From Paenibacillus lycopersici (GTDB lineage: Bacteria; Bacillota; Bacilli; Paenibacillales; Paenibacillaceae): a stretch of DNA of 64,000 bases. The notes below the pieces were generated by a model. That model had not been told where the DNA came from, searched no databases, and saw nothing but the letters and a program-made list of their open reading frames with translations. The translations under genes were made by a program, and so were the position numbers. Below are positions 62,793-64,000 of the stretch, one piece after another. How positions within the stretch are numbered: position 1 is the stretch's first letter; each line of letters starts with the position of its first letter. Location: contig NZ_CP048209.1 of the NCBI RefSeq assembly GCF_010119935.1, positions 664,001 through 728,000 of the forward strand, read 5' to 3'.

Positions 62793-63761
62793 CTAGAACA
62801 GCGCGCTCTCGCGATTGAATCGCCGGACGATCCAGTTGGCGAAGAAGACAAGGGCGAAACCGATGACGGACTGCAGCAGGCCCGCCGCGGAGGACAAGCC
62901 GATGTCGCCGACGGTAAGGAACGTGCGGTACACGTACGTGTCGATGACGTTCGTGACCGGGAAGAGCACGCCCGATTCGCGCGGCACCTGGAAGAACAAG
63001 CCGAAGTCCGCGTTGAAGATCCGGCCGACCTGCAGCAGCGTGACGATCGTCAGCACCGGGGAAATGAGCGGAATCGTGATGCTCTTCATCTGCTGCCACT
63101 TGGAGGCGCCGTCGATCGTCGCCGCTTCGTAGTATTCTTCGTCGATGCCGATGATGGCCGCCATATACATGACGGTGTAATAGCCCATGCCGCGCCATAG
63201 ATTGACGAGCGGGAGGATGAACGGCCACACTTCCTTGGTGAAATACCACCGGATCGGCTCCAGATGAAGCGCGGGCAGCAAGGTGCCGTTCATGAAGCCG
63301 TGCTCGTCGCTCAGGAAGCCGAACACCAGGTACGACATGACGATCATGGACAGGAAGTAAGGCAGGAACATGATCGTCTGGTGGAGCTTGGAGAGAAACC
63401 GGCTGCGCATTTCGTTAAGCATCAGCGCGAACGCCAGCGGGATGAACAGATTGAGCACGATGAACAAGGAATTGTAGCCGAGCGTATTGCGCGTAATGAT
63501 CCAGGCGTCGGACGTCTTGAACAGATAGCTGAAGTTGCTCAGCCCCGCCCAAGGGCTACGCAGAATGCCGTCCGTATAATTGACCGTCTTGAACGCGATG
63601 ATGATGCCGAACATCGGCAGGTAGTTGTTGAGCACGAACAATATAACGCCGGGCAGCAGCATGAGGTAGAACATCCAGAACTTCCTTATGTGCAGCATCA
63701 GCGCCTGCGACCGTTTCTTCGGTGCGGGCTTGCCGATTGGAATCGCCTCCAGTTGCGCCAT
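62793..63761 (-). CDS. ABC sugar permease, LplB type
   Basis: 322-aa membrane permease: six spans, first at ~35-55 (FWMFYLMLLPGVILFVLNNYLPMFG in part). EAA loop EAATIDGASKWQQMKSITIPLISP in part near 215. This is the first gene of the operon on this strand; it is preceded by AAGGGGG at 63761. MAQLEAIP is chosen as start; the ATG 24 bases upstream has no site. A terminator of a further upstream gene stands at 63814-63846. Confidence 0.92.
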   Translation of the reverse strand: MAQLEAIPIGKPAPKKRSQALMLHIRKFWMFYLMLLPGVILFVLNNYLPMFGIIIAFKTVNYTDGILRSPWAGLSNFSYLFKTSDAWIITRNTLGYNSLFIVLNLFIPLAFALMLNEMRSRFLSKLHQTIMFLPYFLSMIVMSYLVFGFLSDEHGFMNGTLLPALHLEPIRWYFTKEVWPFILPLVNLWRGMGYYTVMYMAAIIGIDEEYYEAATIDGASKWQQMKSITIPLISPVLTIVTLLQVGRIFNADFGLFFQVPRESGVLFPVTNVIDTYVYRTFLTVGDIGLSSAAGLLQSVIGFALVFFANWIVRRFNRESALF

Positions 63762-63813
63762 CGCCTTTCCCCCTTCGTGATCCATTCTGAGCTCCGTTAT
63801 GTGAGCCTATTGT

Positions 63814-63846
63814 AAAATAAAAAAAGGCGCCGGTTCTATCGGCGCC
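63814..63846 (-). terminator. Terminator on the minus strand, upstream of the ABC operon
   Basis: GGCGCCG / CGGCGCC stem, minus-strand T-tract (plus A-tract 63814-63825). It ends a transcript coming from beyond the right edge. Confidence 0.85.
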
Positions 63847-63956
63847 GTGACCTTGCTAATGCTCCTGTGACTTCTTTCTGGCATGCGATGTTAATTCGCG
63901 CGTACGCTGCCCGCCGGGTCGGCGGCAGCCCGCCTCGACGGCCTGCACGCGGCCGC

Positions 63957-64000
63957 TTATTCCGCGGCGGCCGGCCGGCAGCCGCGCCTGAACTCCTGGG
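63957..64000 (-). CDS. C-terminal end of a gene beyond the window, AraC-like tail
   Basis: Reading from the right edge the minus strand gives QEFRRGCRPAAAE then stop at 63957. The QEFRR ending is that of an AraC-type HTH C-terminus (SPQEFRR), and YesN-like AraC regulators usually precede LplB operons. Only 13-14 codons are visible. Confidence 0.35.
   Translation of the reverse strand, partial: QEFRRGCRPAAAE

Overview
The window looks like chromosomal DNA from a high-GC member of the Paenibacillaceae (Paenibacillus or Cohnella type). The evidence is the gene content: a YwqA/YwqB-like SWIM/SNF2 pair, a Bacillus-type RNase HI with a viroplasmin domain, a PdaA-like deacetylase, an LplB/YtcP-type sugar ABC operon with a large lipoprotein, many AraC regulators beside glycosidases, AGGAGG-type ribosome binding sites and frequent GTG/TTG starts. 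This is inference from families; no 16S gene, tRNA or other RNA gene was recognised.

Layout. 1-2.3 kb: the minus-strand ywqB-like SWIM gene and the start of its SNF2 partner. 2.5-10.9 kb: plus-strand genes for a purine permease, RNase HI, a thioredoxin-like protein, a GH172 enzyme, a tight M48 protease / alpha-beta hydrolase / ROK fructokinase run, and a Cof-type HAD phosphatase. 10.9-11.4 kb: a cluster of non-coding repeats. 11.4-15.1 kb: a GH78 rhamnosidase-like gene with an IS3-family element about 50 bp upstream of its start. 15.3-20 kb: small and secreted proteins (stalk-domain protein, beta-propeller protein, VOC protein). 20.1-23.2 kb: a TetR regulator convergent with a two-gene ABC exporter; both promoters carry the same AACAGTGTAT word. 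23.8-33.4 kb: two AraC/enzyme divergent pairs (FAD oxidoreductase; PhyH dioxygenase), separated by a striking 52-bp hairpin tandem array and a fused SWIM-SNF2 helicase.

33.5-46.3 kb: a lipoprotein, an LLM flavin enzyme, a GH94 1,2-beta-oligoglucan phosphorylase-like gene under two identical LacI-type operators, a LuxR/HisKA_3 two-component system, a TetR/DHA2 efflux pair with a perfect 20-bp palindrome, and a frameshifted merR beside a divergent SDR. 46.4-59 kb: a second copy of the four-part palindromic element, a glycosyltransferase, an unrecognised 296-aa protein, AraC/GH127, acetyltransferases, an aldo-keto reductase and small proteins. 59-64 kb: PdaA, then an ABC sugar importer operon (two permeases and a lipoprotein) on the minus strand.

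The recurring theme is scattered carbohydrate scavenging (GH172, GH78, GH94, GH127, ABC importer, fructokinase), each unit with its own local regulator. The most unusual material is non-coding: the 52-bp hairpin array at 27.0-27.6 kb, the two inverted copies of a four-motif palindromic element at 10.9 and 46.5 kb, a nested hairpin at 11.2 kb, and 18-bp and 9-bp tandem arrays between genes.
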